From a candidate division NC10 bacterium CSP1-5 (lineage in GTDB: Bacteria; Methylomirabilota; Methylomirabilia; Methylomirabilales; CSP1-5), in NCBI GenBank assembly GCA_001443495.1, contig LDXR01000010.1:54402-89200 (forward strand): 34,799 nucleotides of DNA. The letters run 5' to 3'. The position numbers and the translations under genes are program-made. Positions 1 through 7,818 of the stretch are shown one piece after another. Position 1 is the stretch's first letter. Each line of letters begins with the position of its first letter. The notes beneath the pieces are model-generated. The model was not told the DNA's origin. It saw nothing but the letters and a program-made list of their open reading frames with translations, and did no database searches.

Positions 1-215
1 AGGAGGGCTTCCTTGAGGTCTCTCTCTCGGTGATGATAGTGCTGGAGTTGGGCCTCTAGCTTCTGGATGCGCTCCTCCTTAAAGGCATTCTCCTTGAGGA
101 GACGCTGCAATTCCTCGGCGACTCCATCCAAGAAGGTCCTTACCTCGACCGGGTCCAGTCCTCGAAAGCGCCGCCGAAATTCGCGCTGCGTGATATCGAT
201 CGGGGTCAGTTCCAT
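1..215 (-). CDS. divIVA: DivIVA-family cell-division/polarity protein, partial (C-terminus outside window)
   Basis: The first 71 codons of a protein whose remainder lies beyond the left edge. It starts MELTPIDITQREF, followed by an RGLDPVEVRTFLDGVAEEL stretch and a heptad-rich coiled coil. This is the conserved N-terminal membrane-binding signature of DivIVA, which marks curved membrane and recruits division or envelope proteins. The ATG at 215 follows a GAGGAG ribosome site. It is the third gene of a leftward proC-yggT-divIVA run, an order resembling the ylm-divIVA cluster of many bacteria, which supports the call. Only the N-terminus is seen, so total length and any C-terminal domain are unknown. 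Confidence 0.85.
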   Translation of the reverse strand, partial: MELTPIDITQREFRRRFRGLDPVEVRTFLDGVAEELQRLLKENAFKEERIQKLEAQLQHYHHRERDLKEAL

Positions 216-225
216 GCCAATCTCC

Positions 226-525
226 TCACCACCGGATGCTGCGGGCCAGGTCGTAGAGGGAGTGCACGACCACCATCCTCACCACCTGAATGCCGACGAG
301 GACGAGAATGGGAGAAAAGTCGATGCCCACGGTACTGGGGAGCAACCGGCGCGCGGGTTGGAGTACCGGTTCCGTGGTGCGATACAGAAACTGCACGAGG
401 GGATTCCGCGGGTCGGGGTTGACCCAAGAGATGACGGCGCGGGCAATGATGATCCAGAAGTAAATCCAGAGAAATGTGTCCAAGACGTACGCAAGCGCCT
501 GCACCATATTGGCGAGGACGAACAC
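226..525 (-). CDS. YggT family integral membrane protein
   Basis: A 99-residue protein with two hydrophobic segments (about residues 8-30 and 70-92) and the YggT signature between them: IIARAVISWVNPDPRNPLVQFLYRTTEPVLQP reads here in two adjacent pieces, ISWVNPDPRNP and LYRTTEPVLQPARR. The family (YlmG in Gram-positives) sits in the cytoplasmic membrane and is linked to division-site or osmotic functions; the biochemical role is not established. The start is GTG at 525 behind GGAGGTG. It lies 10 bases upstream of divIVA and downstream of proC, almost certainly in one operon. Confidence 0.9.
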   Translation of the reverse strand: MFVLANMVQALAYVLDTFLWIYFWIIIARAVISWVNPDPRNPLVQFLYRTTEPVLQPARRLLPSTVGIDFSPILVLVGIQVVRMVVVHSLYDLARSIRW

Positions 526-594
526 CCCACACCTCCAGATGTTTCACAACCCACCCAATACCGCTCATGGACCGCACCAGGCAGGGCAGGCCAA

Positions 595-1413
595 CTATTG
601 GCCCAATTCCTGGGCGCGCCGGGTCGCCGCCTCGACCGCGGCCATCAGCGTTCCTCGGACTCCGGCCTGTTCCAAAACGTGAAGCCCTGCAACGGTGGTT
701 CCCCCGGGCGAGGTAACCATGGCCTTGAGGCTGGCGGGATGCTTTCCGGTCTCGAGGACCATGCGGGCCGCCCCGAGCACCGTCTGCGCCGCGAGCAGTG
801 TGGCCGTCTCTCGGGGAAGTCCCATGCGAACACCAGCGTCCACGAGGGCCTCGATCACGACAAAGACATAGGCTGGTCCGCTCCCGCTCAGGCCGGTCAC
901 GGCATCCATCAACCTTTCCTCGACCTGAACGACCCGACCCACGGTCTCGAAGATCTGTCGGGCGGTCTTGAGGTCCTCCGGGGTGGCGTGCCGGCCGGGG
1001 GCGATGGCGCTGACAGCGGCGAGAATAAGGGCGGGCGTATTGGGCATAATTCGGATCACCCGGGTCGGGCGGGGAAATTTCGCTTCAATGGAGCCGGTTC
1101 GGATACCGGCGGCGATGGAGAGGAAAAGATGATCCTCTGCCACCGCCCCCCGCAGCCCGGTCAGGACCCCATCCATCACCTGAGGTTTCACTGCGAGGAT
1201 CAGGATCTGCGCCTTGGTGGCGGCCTCCGCATTGTTCGTGAGGGCTTCGACCTGATACGCCTTCCGGATCGTCTCGAGGCGATCCGTTCGGACATCGGTC
1301 GCTATGAGCTGTTCCGGGCGCACCGTTCCTGCGGCGAGCAGGCCTTTGATCAGGGCCTCGCCCATGTTCCCTGCGCCGATGAACGCAATGCGTTTGTCCT
1401 CGATGCCCGTCAC
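595..1413 (-). CDS. proC: Pyrroline-5-carboxylate reductase
   Basis: ProC reduces pyrroline-5-carboxylate to L-proline with NAD(P)H, the last step of proline synthesis, in the cytosol. The N-terminus carries the Rossmann motif IAFIGAGNMGEAL, then the family's VIRIMPNTPALI and a C-terminal VTGLSGSGPAYVF helix region that builds the dimer active site. With the GTG start at 1413 the protein is 272 residues, the usual family length, and GGGAGAAGC lies directly before the start. A reading frame open to 1524 would add 37 unconserved residues and run through the promoter at 1435-1464, so I reject that longer start. It is the first gene of proC-yggT-divIVA. Confidence 0.96.
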   Translation of the reverse strand: MTGIEDKRIAFIGAGNMGEALIKGLLAAGTVRPEQLIATDVRTDRLETIRKAYQVEALTNNAEAATKAQILILAVKPQVMDGVLTGLRGAVAEDHLFLSIAAGIRTGSIEAKFPRPTRVIRIMPNTPALILAAVSAIAPGRHATPEDLKTARQIFETVGRVVQVEERLMDAVTGLSGSGPAYVFVVIEALVDAGVRMGLPRETATLLAAQTVLGAARMVLETGKHPASLKAMVTSPGGTTVAGLHVLEQAGVRGTLMAAVEAATRRAQELGQ

Positions 1414-1434
1414 GCTTCTCCCTCGATGGTCTGA

Positions 1435-1464
1435 CTTATAACTTGAGAATAGAACTAGAGTCAA
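1435..1464 (-). promoter_or_regulatory. Sigma-70-type promoter for proC-yggT-divIVA
   Basis: Read on the minus strand, TTGACT (1464-1459) and TATAAG (1440-1435) are separated by 18 nt, both close to the sigma-70 consensus. The predicted transcript would start near 1428 and give a leader of about 15 nt containing the proC ribosome site. It lies in the short gap between divergent proC and uvrC. Sequence match only. Confidence 0.55.
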
Positions 1465-1471
1465 GGAATTC

Positions 1472-3346
1472 ATGGACGCCGGGGCCGCCTCCGGCGCTGA
1501 CGCTACCGGGCGGCTTGACACCACTGGCGCGTTGGCCCAAGATCACATCATGGAGCTTTCCGACAAGATCAAGTCTCTGCCGGACCGCCCCGGGGTCTAT
1601 CTCTTCACTGGGAAGAAGGGGGAGGTCCTCTACATCGGCAAGGCCCTCTCCATCAGGAAGCGGGTCCAGTCGTACTTTCAGGGGCGGGAGATGCCACCAG
1701 AGCGCTCGGATCGTATGGCGAGGCTTCTCTCGCAGGTTCTGGATGTAGAGGTGATCGTGACCGATAGCGAGCTCGAGGCATTGGTCTTAGAGTCGACTCT
1801 CGTCAAGGAGCGCCAGCCCAGATACAACATCGTGCTGAAGGATGACAAGCACTACCCCTTTCTCAAGCTGGACCTTCAGGATCCCTGGCCGCGTCTTCAG
1901 GTGGTCCGGCGGGTGAAGGACGACAAGGCGCTCTACTTCGGCCCGTATGTGCCTGCCACGACGATGTGGCGGCTGCTGCACGTCGTCAACCGGACGTTCC
2001 CCTTGCGAAAATGTCTCGATGTCCGGGGGCGTCGGCACTGTCTCGACTACCATCTCGGCCGTTGTCTCGGCCCGTGCGAGGGGTCGGTGAGCAAGGCGGA
2101 GTATGACCAGCTCGTGGAACGAGTCCGCCTGGTCTTGGAGGGGCGCGATCGGGAATTGGCCAAGCAGCTCGAAGGGAGTATGCGCCAGGCGTCGGAACGG
2201 CTCGAGTTCGAGCGGGCAGCCAGGCTGCGGGATCAACTCGTTACTTTGCGGGAAGCGGTAGCCGGGCAAAAGGTTCTCTCGCCCGGCGGTGAGGAGCAGG
2301 ACATCTTTGGGGTAAGCATGGAAGGAGGCGAGGCCAATATCCAGGTGCTCCAGGTGCGGCGGGGGCGGCTCGTGGGACGGGAGGCCTTCACCTGTGGTGA
2401 GGGACTGGCCCGCGGGCCGGGAGATCTCTTGGATGCCTTCATCAGGCAGTTCTATCTGCGACGCCACACCATCCCCCGTGAGGTCCTCACGTCCCACGCC
2501 GTGGAGGATGCGGAAGTGATCGGCCGCTGGCTGTTGGAGCGGGCCGGGCACCGCGTGGCCATCCGCCATCCCCAGCGGGGTCGCAAGGCTCGTTTGGCCG
2601 CGCTTGCCGTCAAGAACGCCCAGATCGCCCTCATGGCGAGTCTGAAATCGGCGGCTGGCCGCAGGACGGCACTGAAGGAGTTGCGAGAGGTGCTGGGCCT
2701 GGCCCACCCACCGCATCGGGTCGAGGCCTTTGATATCTCCAACATCCAAGGAATGTGGGCAGTCGGGTCCCAGGTGGTCTTTGAGGACGCCTTATCCAAC
2801 CGGTCGCAGTACAAACGGTATCGGATCAAGACGGTCGCCGGGGCCGATGACTATGCGATGCTGGAGGAGGTGCTTCGGCGGCGGTTTGCCAGGGTGGCCG
2901 AGTCCCCCTTGCCCGATCTCATCCTCGTCGACGGAGGACGGGGACAGCTCAATGTGGCACTGACAGTCGCGCGGGAGTCGGGGCACCGTGATCTGCCCAT
3001 CATCGCGTTGGCCAAGGAGGAGGAGGTCATTCACCATGCCCGTTCGCCCGTGCCGATTACGCTCCCCGAAGGGTCGCGGGCGAGGCACGTGCTGCAGCAG
3101 CTTCGCGACGAGGCCCATCGTTTCGCCATTACGTACCATAAGAGACTTCGGGCGAAGCACGGCCTCCTTTCGATCCTCGAGGAGATCCCTGGGGTGGGCG
3201 AGAAACGGCGTCAGGCCCTCCTGAGGCACTTTGGTTCCCTCAAGGCCATGCAGCAGGCGAGTATTGAAGAGATCCGAAGAGCGGGGGGGCTGCCATCCCA
3301 CGCGGCAGCCGCCGTGCACGATCTTGTGCAGGCCCTCACCGAGTAA
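1472..3346 (+). CDS. uvrC: Excinuclease ABC subunit C
   Basis: UvrC makes the two incisions flanking a DNA lesion in nucleotide excision repair, after UvrA and UvrB have located it. The order of domains is complete: GIY-YIG nuclease (about residues 38-115, with GVYLF and VLYIGKA), a UVR motif binding UvrB (around LEFERAARLRDQL), the RNase H-like 5' nuclease (EAFDISNIQG and LILVDGGRGQLN) and C-terminal helix-hairpin-helix repeats (IPGVGEKRRQALL). Two starts are possible. ATG 1472 has AAGGA five bases upstream but adds 26 poorly conserved residues; ATG 1550 (MELSDKIKSLPDRPG) fits the family N-terminus but has no clear ribosome site. The gene is divergent from proC. Confidence 0.96.
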   Translation: MDAGAASGADATGRLDTTGALAQDHIMELSDKIKSLPDRPGVYLFTGKKGEVLYIGKALSIRKRVQSYFQGREMPPERSDRMARLLSQVLDVEVIVTDSELEALVLESTLVKERQPRYNIVLKDDKHYPFLKLDLQDPWPRLQVVRRVKDDKALYFGPYVPATTMWRLLHVVNRTFPLRKCLDVRGRRHCLDYHLGRCLGPCEGSVSKAEYDQLVERVRLVLEGRDRELAKQLEGSMRQASERLEFERAARLRDQLVTLREAVAGQKVLSPGGEEQDIFGVSMEGGEANIQVLQVRRGRLVGREAFTCGEGLARGPGDLLDAFIRQFYLRRHTIPREVLTSHAVEDAEVIGRWLLERAGHRVAIRHPQRGRKARLAALAVKNAQIALMASLKSAAGRRTALKELREVLGLAHPPHRVEAFDISNIQGMWAVGSQVVFEDALSNRSQYKRYRIKTVAGADDYAMLEEVLRRRFARVAESPLPDLILVDGGRGQLNVALTVARESGHRDLPIIALAKEEEVIHHARSPVPITLPEGSRARHVLQQLRDEAHRFAITYHKRLRAKHGLLSILEEIPGVGEKRRQALLRHFGSLKAMQQASIEEIRRAGGLPSHAAAAVHDLVQALTE

Positions 3347-3520
3347 CACCTGAAGTCCCGGTGAATCCCAGCCGCGCCGCGCACACTCGACGGTCTCGTT
3401 GTCCGGTCTACAGACGTGTGGTAGAGTGACGCTCCGGAACCGAGAGAGCCGTCCGTTCACGTGAGCAGTGGGCGTGGCGGGAGTTGGCGCGGGTGAGTTT
3501 GCGTACGGCAGGAGGACTCA

Positions 3521-3907
3521 ATGGGGCGAGGGGTGGTGACGACAGAGAAGGCCCCCAAGGCGGTGGGGCCCTACGTGCAGGGGGTCAAGGCGCACGGGTT
3601 TCTCTTCACGGCGGGACAGATCGGCTTGGACCCGGCCACGGGGAAACTCGTGGAGGGAGGAATCGAGGCCCAGACGCGACGGGTGCTGGAAAATCTCAAG
3701 GCGGTCGTTGAGGCTGCAGGAAGCTCCTTCAAGCAGGCGGTCAAGACGACCGTCTACCTCACCGATCTGAGCCACTTCCAGGTCATGAATCAGATTTACG
3801 CCAGCTATTTCGAAGGGCAGAGCCCCGCCCGCTCTACCGTCGGGGTTGCCCAGCTTCCCCTGGGAGCCCTCGTCGAGATCGAGTTGGTGGCCCTGTTGGA
3901 GGGATGA
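3521..3907 (+). CDS. ridA: RidA/YjgF family reactive-intermediate deaminase
   Basis: RidA hydrolyses the enamine and imine intermediates made by PLP enzymes such as threonine dehydratase, protecting other PLP enzymes. The 128-residue length is typical. Visible motifs are AVGPYVQGVKA near the N-terminus, LFTAGQIGLDP, and the signature ARSTVGVAQLPLGALVEIE, whose Arg (about residue 105) binds the substrate carboxylate and whose Glu near the C-terminus helps catalysis. ATG 3521 follows AGGAGG. The 174-base gap after uvrC shows no clear terminator, so cotranscription with uvrC is possible but unproven. Confidence 0.93.
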   Translation: MGRGVVTTEKAPKAVGPYVQGVKAHGFLFTAGQIGLDPATGKLVEGGIEAQTRRVLENLKAVVEAAGSSFKQAVKTTVYLTDLSHFQVMNQIYASYFEGQSPARSTVGVAQLPLGALVEIELVALLEG

Positions 3908-3931
3908 TGATACGGGTGGGCGTCGCCGCGC

Positions 3932-4945
3932 TCACACGGGCGGAGCAAGGCGGAAGATCGCCGAGGTGCTGGCCAGAATGAGATGCTGCTGGTCGGAGGT
4001 GAATGCGAGGCCGACGAGATTCGCCCCCGTCACGGTCAATCGGGGAGACTCCGGACGCTCAAATCGGTAGATCCCCCGCTGTCCTTTAATCCCCGCCGCT
4101 ACCCAGAGGCGACCCTGCCGATCGAAGATCAACCCTTGCGGTCTTTCGAGGGGCCCCCAGTACGGTTCTGCATCGCCAAAGCGGTTGATGCGGTAAATGA
4201 CGTCCTCGTTGGAGAGGGTTGGGGCGGTGGCGAACAGGTGTCCGTCGGGGCCGAGCGCCAAATGGAAAGCAGCGACGCTGGGCGGAAGTGAAGCAAAGCC
4301 TTCCACCCGCCCTCCTGGCGGCAGGCGGTACACTGTTCCCGTGCGGTCCCCGATATAGAGGACGCCGGCCTCGTCGAGACAGAGGCCCGTCGCAATCCCC
4401 AAGTCCTGCGCGATGACGTCCATCTCCCCTGTGGAAAGAATGCGATAGACGCGTCCCTCGTATCGGCTCGAGATGAGGAGCGACCCATCGGGGTGCAGGG
4501 CTAACCCTGTGGGATTGATCGGCGCCGCAGGAAGGGGCTCGACGACCCCGGCGGGAGTGATGCGCACCAGAGGGGATGCCATCTTCTGCCCACGGCGGCC
4601 GCTGATGGTGGTGTAGATGACCCCCTCTGCGTCCACCACCGGATTGGCCACGGGGTGAAGGTCGGCAGCCACCTTTTCTCCGACGGTGAAGGGACTGCTA
4701 AGGCGCTGTGAATCGATCACGAGGATAACGGGGCCGGTCCTGGTATCGGAGGGGATGGGCAACACGAGGCGAGTGTCGGAGACGATGGACGCCCGGACTT
4801 CAGTTTCGCCGACAAAGATCAGGGGCCGTCTGTTACCGCTCAGAAACCCGGCCCCGACGATGACGATGGTTCCCCCTTCGACCCCTGCCGAGGGCTCGAG
4901 CGCTGAGATGACCGGCTGTGGCGGAGAGGGATCGGACACCATCAT
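3932..4945 (-). CDS. IPT/TIG-domain plus NHL/SMP-30-like beta-propeller protein
   Basis: A 337-residue protein that begins with an IPT/TIG immunoglobulin-like fold (about residues 12-95: ISALEPSAGVEGGTIVIVGAGF) and continues as repeated propeller blades with the pattern GLALHPDGSLLIS, GLCLDEAGVLYIGD, HLALGPDGHLFAT, GLIFDRQGRLWVA. This resembles NHL or gluconolactonase-like (SMP-30) propellers. No signal peptide is visible at the chosen ATG, which directly follows GTGGAGGG. The substrate or partner cannot be read from the sequence; known relatives range from lactonases to binding scaffolds. It converges with ridA and lies about 280 bases downstream of the ferredoxin gene. Confidence 0.8.
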   Translation of the reverse strand: MMVSDPSPPQPVISALEPSAGVEGGTIVIVGAGFLSGNRRPLIFVGETEVRASIVSDTRLVLPIPSDTRTGPVILVIDSQRLSSPFTVGEKVAADLHPVANPVVDAEGVIYTTISGRRGQKMASPLVRITPAGVVEPLPAAPINPTGLALHPDGSLLISSRYEGRVYRILSTGEMDVIAQDLGIATGLCLDEAGVLYIGDRTGTVYRLPPGGRVEGFASLPPSVAAFHLALGPDGHLFATAPTLSNEDVIYRINRFGDAEPYWGPLERPQGLIFDRQGRLWVAAGIKGQRGIYRFERPESPRLTVTGANLVGLAFTSDQQHLILASTSAIFRLAPPV

Positions 4946-5225
4946 CCCTCCACAATCACGGGATGTCAGTATCCCAACCTACGCTACCCCTCCGGTGGCT
5001 GGTCGTCAAGCCCTTTGGGGAAGGAAAGCGCCTGAAGACAATGGTTCAATGTATTCGGCACCGGGCGGCGAGCCGCCGGTGGGCCCGGTTCTAACCAGGA
5101 CCAACGGAGCAAGACGAATTCTGGCTGAACCGGGCAATCCGCTACAGTCTGAGGACCGAGGGGGAGTGATGAGGTGACGGCGAGGGCTTCCTTGCCGGTG
5201 TGCGGGGCAAGAAGTTGGGACGGCA
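4946..5225. other. Non-coding gap with a GC-rich hairpin
   Basis: I see no convincing gene here. A perfect inverted repeat, GGCGGC then GCCGCC (5064-5077), could form a very tight hairpin downstream of the ferredoxin gene on the minus strand. It has no following T-run, so a terminator role is only possible. No promoter match stands out upstream of the propeller gene. Confidence 0.35.
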
Positions 5226-5591
5226 CTAGTCAGAGATCGCGGCGCCCACTGCTTCCTGGGGAACCTCCCCGGCCGGATGTAGCTGGTCTCCGACCCGAAT
5301 CTCGAAATCTGCCTCGAACTGGTCGATGGAGATCATGTCGATGGCGTCCCAGGCCATTCCCTCGCAGACGCGGGCGCAGATCTGGCAGCCGATGCACTCG
5401 TGCCAACGGATCCGGACGGGGGGAATGACCGCGCCAGTGTAATCCGCGGGCGGTTCATGATCAATGCAATCCACCGGGCAGAAGGGGATGCAGGCCTCAC
5501 ATCCGGTGCAGGCGTCGTTGACGACCGCCATGAGGCGCGGCCGTTTCTTCTTTCTGGTCTTCTTGTTGTAATGGGGAATATCCTCGTACAC
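5226..5591 (-). CDS. 2[4Fe-4S] ferredoxin-type protein
   Basis: A small electron carrier with two cluster-binding motifs: CTGCEACIPFCP (CxxCxxCxxxCP, with an extra Cys shortly after) and CIGCQICARVCE (CxxCxxCxxxC, Glu instead of the usual Pro). A basic stretch (NKKTRKKKRPR) precedes the first motif and an acidic tail with VGDQLHPAGEVPQEA follows the second. I chose the GTG at 5591 because GGGGGAGAGGAAGGGCACC lies directly upstream; in-frame ATGs at 5627 and 5648 would lengthen the protein by 12 or 19 residues. The gene stands alone, so its redox partner is not indicated. Confidence 0.85.
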   Translation of the reverse strand: MYEDIPHYNKKTRKKKRPRLMAVVNDACTGCEACIPFCPVDCIDHEPPADYTGAVIPPVRIRWHECIGCQICARVCEGMAWDAIDMISIDQFEADFEIRVGDQLHPAGEVPQEAVGAAISD

Positions 5592-5778
5592 GGTGCCCTT
5601 CCTCTCCCCCGCATGAGCCCTGTTCATTTTAGGGCAATACGGTACCATGGTCCACCCGTGTCTGTCAAAGGGAGAGATCCGTGCCTTGCTCTGGGGGTAA
5701 TTTGGTGCTACGTTGAAATTGCCTGTTCGCGTGGATCAGCGTAAGGCGATGGCGTGAGATGCTTGCGGAGGGACCGGA

Positions 5779-6123
5779 GTGGTGTTCAACACGGATCCCG
5801 CGGAGTGTCGCCTGGAAGAGGCCCGGCGCCTTCTCGTCATCCGCTGGCGGGATGGCCATGAAAGCCACTATCCCTTCGACGACCTACGCAGGGTCTGCCC
5901 CTGTGCCGACTGTCGCACCGCCAAGAGTCCCCAGGGAGGGCTGCAGGTTCTCGCCGGTCCGGTGGTCCGCCGGGGAGAGATCCGGATCGTTCACGTCTCA
6001 CCCGTTGGCCGGTATGCTTTGAGCTTCAAATGGAGTGATGGGCACAGCACCGGGATTTACTCCTTCGATTTCCTTCGTCAACTCTGCCCGTGTGACGTAT
6101 GCCGGTCGGCGGCAGAACAATAA
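5779..6123 (+). CDS. DUF971 (GBBH-like N-terminal domain) protein
   Basis: A 114-residue protein made of a single DUF971 domain, the zinc-binding fold found at the N-terminus of gamma-butyrobetaine hydroxylase and as a free domain in many bacteria, sometimes next to iron-sulfur assembly genes. Visible features are LLVIRWRDGHESHYPFDDLR, CPCADC and a second CPCDVC near the C-terminus, plus YALSFKWSDGHSTGIYSFDFLR. The GTG at 5779 has GGAGGG six bases upstream; a second in-frame GTG follows at once. The biochemical role of the free form is not settled. The ferredoxin gene is its divergent neighbour, which would suit an iron-sulfur link but does not prove one. Confidence 0.88.
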   Translation: MVFNTDPAECRLEEARRLLVIRWRDGHESHYPFDDLRRVCPCADCRTAKSPQGGLQVLAGPVVRRGEIRIVHVSPVGRYALSFKWSDGHSTGIYSFDFLRQLCPCDVCRSAAEQ

Positions 6124-6565
6124 GTGAGGGGCACAGGTCGAGAAGGGGTGAGCAGCAGGAGGCAAGATGAGTGAGAAGTCGCCCGATTATCTTGATCTGG
6201 GTCCTGGGGGTGAGCCATGACGAGACCGGACGGCAGCACGCTTGTCACGGTGGATCGACACGCCAAGAGCCCCCGGAGTGTAACGTCTTCATCGCCGACT
6301 GGATCCCGGTGCTGACGAGGGCGGCGTTGACCGCTTGGCGTCCGGGTGGTAGGGTGAAAGGCCTACAACAATGGGTCTGGCCGCCTATGTAGAGCGGTGT
6401 CACGTGCTGTGGATCCTGACCTGGAGAGTAGAGGCCATGTCGCGGGAGGAGCGGGCGAGGCGCAAGCCGCCAAGTCTTCGGATGAGGGACCGGCAGAAGA
6501 TCTGGAAGATGGTGCCGAAGCTGCGGAAGATCAAACCGGCCAGGTTTCGCGGGTGAGGAACGAAC
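6124..6565. other. 442-base region with only micro-ORFs
   Basis: No recognisable gene. Three things can be seen. A 17-codon frame (6167-6220) starts behind a strong AGGAGGCAAG ribosome site. Its stop overlaps (ATGA) a 32-codon frame at 6217-6315. A very basic 39-codon frame (6437-6556) ends 10 bases before the Lrp-like gene and could be a small basic protein or a leader. None resembles a family I know, and their base composition does not settle coding. The region may be a decayed gene or the long leader of the next gene. Confidence 0.4.
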
Positions 6566-6796
6566 ATGGTGCGGGCATATATCTTTATCGAGGCAAACAA
6601 GGCCCGGGATCTCAAGGTGGCGGAGGCGATCATGATCTTGCCCGGCGTGACGCGAGCCGACGTCGTCACCGGACGCTTCGATGTGATCGTGATGGTCGAG
6701 GTGGACGAGCTGGGGGCCCTGTGGGATACGGTAGACAAGATCCAGGCCCTGCCCGCCGTCGTGAAGACCACCACCAACGTCGTGGTCCAGCGGTGA
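6566..6796 (+). CDS. Stand-alone Lrp/AsnC ligand-binding (RAM) domain protein
   Basis: A 76-residue protein consisting of only the regulation-of-amino-acid-metabolism fold found at the C-terminus of Lrp/AsnC regulators. It begins MVRAYIFIEANKARDLKVAEAI and has the typical GVTRADVVTGRFDVIVMVEVDE segment and a C-terminal VVKTTTNVVVQ strand. There is no DNA-binding helix-turn-helix, so it cannot act as a classical repressor. Known stand-alone RAM proteins form oligomers and bind amino acids or modulate partners. The ATG follows a weak GGTGAGGAACGAAC ribosome site. The ligand is unknown. Confidence 0.85.
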   Translation: MVRAYIFIEANKARDLKVAEAIMILPGVTRADVVTGRFDVIVMVEVDELGALWDTVDKIQALPAVVKTTTNVVVQR

Positions 6797-6852
6797 GTGA
6801 CTGAGGGTACGGTGAGTGATCGCCAGGAGAGGAGTGGGGAGAGCCGGTAGCC

Positions 6853-7368
6853 GTGAATGTCGATGGGCGTCTGCCCTCCCGCCGGTGGACCTTGCTCTTG
6901 GTGGTGCTCCTCACCCTCACGATCCTGGTTCTGCTGCCCCTCCTCGTCACGAAGTGGGATTGGCACCCGAGGTCGGTCTTTCTCGGTCCACTCCGATGGT
7001 TCGGCCTCGTCCCTATCTGTCTCGGCACGTGGCTCGGGATCTGGTCGGCCACACTCTTGGTCACTCGCGGTGAGGGCACGCCGGCCCCCTGGCATCCTCC
7101 ACAGCGGTTTGTCCTCGCCGGGCCCTACCAGGTTGTACGACACCCCATGCTCGTCGGCGCCTTTGCTGTTCTGTTGGGGGAGGCTCTGTTGGTCGAATCG
7201 GCGTCGATCCTGCTCTATCTCGGTGTCGTGGTCGGCGTGGCACGCTGGTACGTGGTTGCCGCTGAGGAGCCGGGATTGCAGGTACGCTTTGGCGATGCCT
7301 ACCGGGTGTATCAGCAGCACGTGCCCCGGTGGCTTCCACGGCGCCGCCGTGCCTCCCGCTCCGAGTGA
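6853..7368 (+). CDS. Isoprenylcysteine carboxyl methyltransferase-like membrane protein
   Basis: A 171-residue membrane protein with hydrophobic segments near residues 13-33, 46-68 and 97-128, ending in a basic tail. The ICMT/PEMT superfamily signature is clear: GPYQVVRHPMLVGAFAVLLG, then AAEEPGLQVRFGDAYRVYQQHVPRWLP. These motifs bind S-adenosylmethionine in small bacterial methyltransferases acting on lipids, isoprenoids or thiols. The natural substrate cannot be told. The GTG start at 6853 has only a distant GGGGAGAG upstream. It sits directly before a small unknown gene and after the RAM-domain gene; the three probably share a transcript. Confidence 0.85.
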   Translation: MNVDGRLPSRRWTLLLVVLLTLTILVLLPLLVTKWDWHPRSVFLGPLRWFGLVPICLGTWLGIWSATLLVTRGEGTPAPWHPPQRFVLAGPYQVVRHPMLVGAFAVLLGEALLVESASILLYLGVVVGVARWYVVAAEEPGLQVRFGDAYRVYQQHVPRWLPRRRRASRSE

Positions 7369-7375
7369 GGCGATC

Positions 7376-7675
7376 GTGGGGGGCGATTACGGGCGAGAGG
7401 CGTATCTGAAACTGATGGTGGCCCGGGACGCCGGCATCCGCTGCCTGATGGACCAGGGATTCGAGTTCGTCACAAATGCCTTCCGGCGCGGAGCCGCCCC
7501 GAAAGGGATGCGGGCCAAGGATGCGGACACCCTGATGGCGTGGCTTCGGCAGGACGGGTATCAGGTCGAGGTGGCCACCGCGTACAATGAGACGGGGGAT
7601 GCCCTTCCGTCAATGGCCTCGATCTGGCGGAAGCCGAAAGCAAGATCAGAACCATTGATCCCTCCTCGGCCTTGA
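7376..7675 (+). CDS. Hypothetical protein, 99 aa
   Basis: I do not recognise this family. The frame continues open from upstream in another gene's shadow, but the GTG at 7376 with TGAGG five bases before it gives a plausible start seven bases after the methyltransferase stop. The protein is soluble, without membrane segments, and contains REAYLKLMVARDAGIRCLMDQG and AKDADTLMAWLRQDGYQVEVATAYNETGD, followed by a proline/arginine-rich tail. A GTG at 7349 would overlap the preceding gene. The good codon bias and tight spacing favour a real gene. No function is inferred. Confidence 0.6.
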   Translation: MGGDYGREAYLKLMVARDAGIRCLMDQGFEFVTNAFRRGAAPKGMRAKDADTLMAWLRQDGYQVEVATAYNETGDALPSMASIWRKPKARSEPLIPPRP

Positions 7676-7818
7676 AGGCCTGCCAGGTTATCCAGCAGCG
7701 GCCCTAATCCTCCCCACGTCTCTTTGATCCCCACGTTCTGGAGCCCGTCCCATTCCTGTCATTCCGTTTGTGGCCGTGGCCAATGTGTGATATGCGTTGA
7801 GCAGTCGAGAGGGGGGGG

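Noticed and set aside
67-1434. 455-codon plus-strand frame opposite divIVA-yggT-proC
   Set aside because: It is antisense to three clear genes and its translation is rich in Gly, Arg, His and Pro with no known motif, as expected of a shadow frame in GC-rich DNA.
5064-5077. GGCGGC/GCCGCC hairpin as a rho-independent terminator
   Set aside because: No T-run follows and the loop is only two to four bases; chance palindromes are common at this GC content.
6371-6556. 61-codon frame before the RAM-domain gene as a firm gene
   Set aside because: Highly basic, no known family, and a competing acidic frame covers the same bases; kept only as a remark in the gap entry.
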